Assembly (NCBI GenBank): GCA_963922455.1 | Contig: CAWUIO010000178.1 | Span: forward strand, 1 to 9,252 | Source: CAWUIO01 sp963922455 | Lineage (GTDB): Bacteria; Bacteroidota; Bacteroidia; Cytophagales; Microscillaceae | Direction: 5' to 3' | Length of the DNA: 9,252 bases | Shown here: in pieces, positions 6,414 through 9,252 of the stretch | Position numbering within the stretch: position 1 is the first letter of the stretch | How the letters are laid out: every line of letters starts with the position of its first letter | Program-made: the position numbers and the translations under genes | The notes under the pieces: model-generated | Database searches by the model: none | The model's input: only the letters and a program-made list of their open reading frames with translations | What the model was told of the DNA's origin: nothing

Positions 6414-6708
6414 TGGGTGTTTCTTTTGGGAGATGTTCAGGTTATACAAATTAATTTTTGCGTTTGCCTTATACTCGAGAGCATCTTAAAGACACAAAGT
6501 TCCTTGCAAACAGGAATTACTGCCTATCTTACGCAATCTTCCTCTCAAAAACAAGATAATGGGGCAGACCTAAGTCCTTAGCCCTATTTTCTATATCTTT
6601 TCTGCGACCTCCCCCGGCGCTTGGGAGCGTATTTCAGTAAAGACACTATACTTAAAAAGAAGCTCTCTTGATGATAAAAGAATACCTATTATCTCTTTTT
6701 CCAATGGC

Positions 6709-6839
6709 TTAGGGATAGAGCGGCCTGTTTGAGCTCGTATTGGCCCGGCGGGGAAAGGCAGCGAGTAGCGAGAGCCCGGCCCGCGCGGGCACTCCTTTCT
6801 AATTTGCTAGCAATGGATATAGCGCGGGCAAGCCCCTAA
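6709..6839 (-). repeat. GC-rich ~130-bp intergenic repeat, copy 3 (inverted)
   Basis: On the minus strand this reads TTAGGGGCTTGCCCGCGC ... GGCCGCTCTATCCCTAA, with the same ends, core (GGGCTCTCGCTACTCGC) and spacing as copies 1 and 2. The outer stem GCCCGCGC/GCGCGGGC (plus-strand 6779-6786 with 6822-6829) is perfect over 8 bp. The 3' stem is lost: the AGCGGCGGG arm of the other copies is replaced by an unrelated AATACGA stretch, while the CTCAAACAGGCCGCT arm is intact. The variable interior shares no obvious sequence with the other copies. Confidence 0.85.
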
Positions 6840-6840
6840 T

Positions 6841-6860
6841 AATTAAATGTAATCAGTTTC
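6841..6860 (+). repeat. AT-rich motif, copy B
   Basis: This 20-mer matches 31-50 at 18 of 20 positions (AATTAAATkTAAwCAGTTTC). It sits 1 bp beyond the end of repeat copy 3. The AT-rich composition makes a chance match possible. Confidence 0.35.
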
Positions 6861-6868
6861 GATGCATG

Positions 6869-6900
6869 AAAAAACTACCAGGACAAGGCATCCTGGTAGT
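6869..6900 (-). terminator. Intrinsic terminator of the yjdI-pirin-DUF5996 unit
   Basis: On the minus strand a perfect 10-bp stem (ACTACCAGGA with TCCTGGTAGT, 6891-6900 and 6874-6883) with a 7-nt loop is followed directly by a T-run (6873-6869). It begins 17 bp after the DUF5996 stop codon, the classic layout of a Rho-independent terminator. Confidence 0.85.
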
Positions 6901-6917
6901 ACATAAGCGGGGAAGGT

Positions 6918-7829
6918 TTAGGCTTTTTCTAACTTAGCCCGGTCCCACTCAGAGGTAAGAGCGGCGGCTTCGTAGGTGCTTTGCAGGAAATCATGCAGGG
7001 TTTTATCAGGGTTGGCCGACTTTTGGACGTCTTCGTATTTTAAGAAAAACTCTCCCATTTCTTTGCTGTAAAACGCTTCGGCGGGCAGTACTTTTTGCTG
7101 GCCAAAATGGGGAGCGCTAGGGTAAGCATAGGAATAGAAAACCGGTACGGGAGAGTCTTTGGAACCGGGCCAAAAACCGGCGCTGCTTACTTCTTGGGAG
7201 TAGGCTTCTTGCATCACATCCAAGGGCATATTGGGCATACCGCCTTGGTGAGGAGGTGCTGTATTGCCCGAAAAGCGGGTCACGGCCAAGTCAAAAGCTC
7301 CCCAGAAAAGGTGTACGGGGCTACTTTTGCCAATAAATTCGCTGCGAAATTGGTTGAAAACGCTATTGGCCCTCATCATGGCTTGCCAAATAGAGTGCGC
7401 GGCTTGAGGATCATAGCCCTGGGTAGTGGTATTTTCGGCAAAGGGAATGGCGGGATCCACCTCATTGGGTTTGGCGTGTATCTTTACGCGGATGCCCAGA
7501 CTGGCGAGTTTCTCGAAGATTTCTTGATAAAAATCGGCCACAGTCATGGGGCCTAAGTCCATTTGGGCCATACCCGCATGAGAGCACTGGATTTTCAGGG
7601 TATGCTCCTTAAAGTCAAAATCTATTTGGAAGGTGCGCCCCTCGTAGGGGATGCCGTGGGTAGAAAAACCTTGAGAAGATACATAGAGCACCACGTGCCA
7701 GGAATGATTTTGCCAAGGCATGGTCTTTAATCGAATCTTGCCCACGATCTGGGTCCAGTGGTGTAGCGACTCGAGAGTATCTTGGATTTCTTCAAACTTT
7801 AATTCGGGCCAGGGAGAAACTGAGTTCAT
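6918..7829 (-). CDS. DUF5996 family protein
   Basis: This 303-aa soluble protein matches the DUF5996 pattern throughout: W-P-E-L near 7-10, W-T-Q-I-V-G-K-I-R-L (25-34), H-L-F-W-G-A-F-D-L-A-V-T-R-F-S-G (173-188) followed by A-P-P, E-V-S-S-A-G-F-W-P-G (213-222) and F-Y-S-Y-A-Y-P (231-237). The family's biochemical role is unknown to me. The conserved His, Asp, Arg and aromatic residues in the F-W-G-x-F-D-L and G-F-W-P-G segments could form an active site, but that is inference. There is no signal peptide or membrane segment. It starts 18 bp after the pirin stop and ends at a clear terminator, so it is the last gene of a three-gene unit. That context suggests a link to redox or small-molecule oxidation. 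Confidence 0.85.
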   Translation of the reverse strand: MNSVSPWPELKFEEIQDTLESLHHWTQIVGKIRLKTMPWQNHSWHVVLYVSSQGFSTHGIPYEGRTFQIDFDFKEHTLKIQCSHAGMAQMDLGPMTVADFYQEIFEKLASLGIRVKIHAKPNEVDPAIPFAENTTTQGYDPQAAHSIWQAMMRANSVFNQFRSEFIGKSSPVHLFWGAFDLAVTRFSGNTAPPHQGGMPNMPLDVMQEAYSQEVSSAGFWPGSKDSPVPVFYSYAYPSAPHFGQQKVLPAEAFYSKEMGEFFLKYEDVQKSANPDKTLHDFLQSTYEAAALTSEWDRAKLEKA

Positions 7830-7847
7830 TGTATTATGGGTTTGGGA

Positions 7848-8870
7848 TTACTTAATTTCTTCAATTCCGTTGCTATGTTTGGCAAAGCGGCCTAGGTCTT
7901 TGGCGTGTACTACCTCGGCTTCGGGCCAAGGCCAGCCACCAAATTGCGTGCGACCATAATCTCGCATAGCCTCGCGAATTTCTTCGGCTGTATTCATCAC
8001 AAAGGGGCCGTGTTGTACAACGGGCTCTTGCATGGGCCGTCCTTCTAAAAGTAAGAAAAAGGCATCGGCCGGGCCATTTTGGATGGCAATGGCGGCATCA
8101 GGTTTTAGCTCAACGTGATGCTGGGCCGGAATGGCTTGTCCTTCTAGCGTGATGCTTTCTCCGCGATAAAAGAAGAGGGTGCGAGATGCTTCGGCCATGG
8201 TTGCAGGCAAAGTCCAATTTGCTCCAGCCTCCATCTTGAGGGTATAAACGCCTACTCCATTTTGGGGATGGGCGGCCCAAGAATCGGGGGTGGGTTCCAA
8301 GGCCTTGGTGCCCAGCATTTGGCCGGCAATTAATTGGATTTGGGTAGATTTTCCTGCCTCATCGATTTGGTTTAGTACCGGAATATCTTCTCGCCAAAGC
8401 ATTTTAAAGTGCGGCTCCACCATTTTGGAAGCTTGGGGCAGGTTAAGCCATATCTGAAAGATCTCCAAGGGATTATCTTGGTCTTCGTGGAGCAAGGGAA
8501 ACATTTCTGAATGCTGGATGCCCTTGCCGGCCGTCATCCATTGCACATCTCCGGCCATAAAACGTCCGGCTGCTCCGAGGGAGTCGGAATGGTCCACTAC
8601 GCCTTCGTGATTGATGGTTATGGTCTCGAAGCCCCGGTGGGGGTGGTAGGGAAATCCAGGGATTTTAGAACCATGGTACATGCGCCAGCCATCTTTTAGC
8701 ATGAAGTCCTGGCCAATATTTCTGCCTTGTAGTTGAGATTTTTCTACTCCCAATTGAGCATTACCTCGCGGGTATTCGTCCCGATGGTAGGCGCAAAAGA
8801 GAAATGGGTCTTGAGTTTTCCAAGGAAACCCTAAGGGTTCTATGTTCAAAATATTAGGCATGGGTGTCAT
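7848..8870 (-). CDS. Pirin family protein (bicupin)
   Basis: This 340-aa cytoplasmic bicupin is longer than the ~290 aa of human or E. coli pirins, mostly from loops in the C-terminal half. The N-terminal cupin keeps the four metal ligands of pirin: H76 and H78 in P-H-P-H-R-G-F-E-T (75-83), and H120 and E122 in G-I-Q-H-S-E-M (117-123). F-Q-I-W-L-N-L-P (138-145) is the usual inter-cupin signature. The Pirin_C half ends with P-V-V-Q-H-G-P-F-V-M-N-T-x-E-E-I and G-G-W-P-W (311-315). Known homologues bind Fe(II) and some show quercetin 2,3-dioxygenase activity; whether this one does is unknown. The annotated ATG (8870) overlaps the 3' end of the upstream 4Fe-4S gene by 17 bp. An internal ATG at codon 4 (8861) is also plausible and would still overlap, so translational coupling is likely. 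Confidence 0.92.
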   Translation of the reverse strand: MTPMPNILNIEPLGFPWKTQDPFLFCAYHRDEYPRGNAQLGVEKSQLQGRNIGQDFMLKDGWRMYHGSKIPGFPYHPHRGFETITINHEGVVDHSDSLGAAGRFMAGDVQWMTAGKGIQHSEMFPLLHEDQDNPLEIFQIWLNLPQASKMVEPHFKMLWREDIPVLNQIDEAGKSTQIQLIAGQMLGTKALEPTPDSWAAHPQNGVGVYTLKMEAGANWTLPATMAEASRTLFFYRGESITLEGQAIPAQHHVELKPDAAIAIQNGPADAFFLLLEGRPMQEPVVQHGPFVMNTAEEIREAMRDYGRTQFGGWPWPEAEVVHAKDLGRFAKHSNGIEEIK

Positions 8871-9063
8871 AACTAAGTGCTCCAGACGGACATTTACTAA
8901 TTTGATCTTTCAATTCTTCGGTTTTAGCCTGCTCGATGGCAATCCAGGGTTTGGCTTTTGGGTTATACACCTGGGGTAAGGTTTTTACGCAAATTCCGGA
9001 GTGTATACACAAATTGGGCTGCCACTTAATGGTGATCTCCCCATTAGAATATTCTTTGGTCAT
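8854..9063 (-). CDS. yjdI: YjdI-type divergent 4Fe-4S mono-cluster protein
   Basis: This 69-aa protein matches the small Fer4_19 (divergent 4Fe-4S mono-cluster) family, of which E. coli YjdI is an example. Key residues are C19 and C25 in L-C-I-H-S-G-I-C, the N-P-K-A-K-P-W-I segment (34-41), and C58 in K-C-P-S-G-A-L (57-63). Only three cysteines are present, as in YjdI; H21 is a candidate fourth ligand, or the cluster may be 3Fe-type. The protein has no transmembrane segment or signal. It begins the unit that continues with the pirin gene (17-bp overlap) and the DUF5996 gene, which is consistent with an electron-transfer or redox-sensing role in that unit, although the partner is unknown. The ATG at 9063 follows an AT-rich leader with no clear ribosome-binding site. 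Confidence 0.88.
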   Translation of the reverse strand: MTKEYSNGEITIKWQPNLCIHSGICVKTLPQVYNPKAKPWIAIEQAKTEELKDQISKCPSGALSYDTHA

Positions 9064-9190
9064 CGTTGAAAATTTTAAGGTTATTACAAATTTCTGGGCT
9101 AGAAGTGAAAAAAACTTTCATATAGATTAAAAAATGCAAAGTTTTCGGGTAGGTCGCAATTCTTCTATTTCTAGCCTTTAAAATATCATA

Positions 9191-9218
9191 AAATTTAATT
9201 AAGAAACTGTTTAAGTTT
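9191..9218 (-). repeat. AT-rich motif, copy C, inside an imperfect palindrome
   Basis: The minus strand carries TTAAACAGTTTCTTAA (9199-9214), sharing the exact 13-mer TTAAACAGTTTCT with 39-51. The flanks AAATTTAA (9191-9198) and TTAAGTTT (9211-9218) pair with one G-T wobble, giving an AT-rich hairpin. It lies about 130 bp upstream of yjdI, so it could be an operator or a repeat edge, but no factor can be named. Confidence 0.35.
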
Positions 9219-9252
9219 ATTTTTTGTCGGCGAAAAGGGTCAGTTTGGGGTT

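Larger units (their letters stand above)
6414..6917. other. 504-bp spacer with repeat copy 3 and a terminator
   Basis: This spacer lies between the start of the deacetylase and the end of the DUF5996 gene, both on the minus strand. About 6414-6700 is AT-rich and should hold the deacetylase promoter, but no convincing match to the Bacteroidota promoter consensus is seen. Repeat copy 3 (inverted), an AT-rich 20-mer (6841-6860) and the intrinsic terminator (6869-6900) fill the rest. No gene is supported. Confidence 0.6.

Noticed and set aside
6414..6449. N-terminal extension of the deacetylase from a TTG codon
   Set aside because: It would put 12 polar residues before a textbook signal peptide; the ATG at 6413 is the better start.
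7095..7556. 153-codon plus-strand ORF
   Set aside because: Antisense to the well-supported DUF5996 gene, with no recognisable domain.
1..9252. CRISPR array, tRNA/rRNA, prophage, insertion-sequence transposase or defence system
   Set aside because: No regularly spaced direct repeats, no tRNA cloverleaf, and no transposase, integrase, nuclease or toxin-antitoxin motifs in any frame read.

Overview
The window looks like ordinary chromosome from a member of the Bacteroidota, most likely a Saprospiraceae- or Cytophagales-type marine or environmental bacterium. Evidence for this is the lack of clear Shine-Dalgarno sequences, the A-rich leaders before start codons, the short (~190 aa) Crp/Fnr subtype, a secreted carboxypeptidase-regulatory-like domain protein of a Bacteroidota-typical family, and AT-rich spacers broken by GC-rich repeats. 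The genus cannot be fixed from sequence reading alone.

Layout: (1) 79-660 (-) is a Crp/Fnr-family regulator, divergent from (2) 1159-2706 (+), an acyl-CoA ligase; a 498-bp spacer between them carries copy 1 of a GC-rich repeat. (3) 2707-3279 holds two hairpins (one a likely bidirectional terminator), a decayed AraC-family regulator fragment on the minus strand with no DNA-binding domain, and repeat copy 2. (4) 3280-3720 (-) is a stand-alone SRPBCC/AHSA1-like protein. (5) 6413 down to 3866 (-) is a tight three-gene unit: a secreted NodB-type polysaccharide deacetylase, a secreted CarboxypepD_reg-like protein, and a small four-helix membrane protein whose start codon overlaps the preceding stop. 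(6) 6414-6917 carries repeat copy 3 (inverted) and a clean intrinsic terminator. (7) 9063 down to 6918 (-) is a second tight unit: a YjdI-type divergent 4Fe-4S protein, a pirin and a DUF5996 protein, ending at that terminator.

The genes are mostly housekeeping or accessory metabolism: fatty-acid activation, envelope or polysaccharide remodelling, and a small redox/cupin operon. No phage, CRISPR, secretion, defence or biosynthetic cluster is visible. The most distinctive feature is the family of three ~130-bp intergenic repeats. They have conserved ends (TTAGGGG...CCCTAA), a conserved core, a variable interior, and a stem in which a base pair changes on both sides between copies, which suggests a structured element, either a non-autonomous mobile element or an RNA. 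A short AT-rich motif (TTAAACAGTTTCT-like) also recurs near both window ends and beside repeat copy 3.
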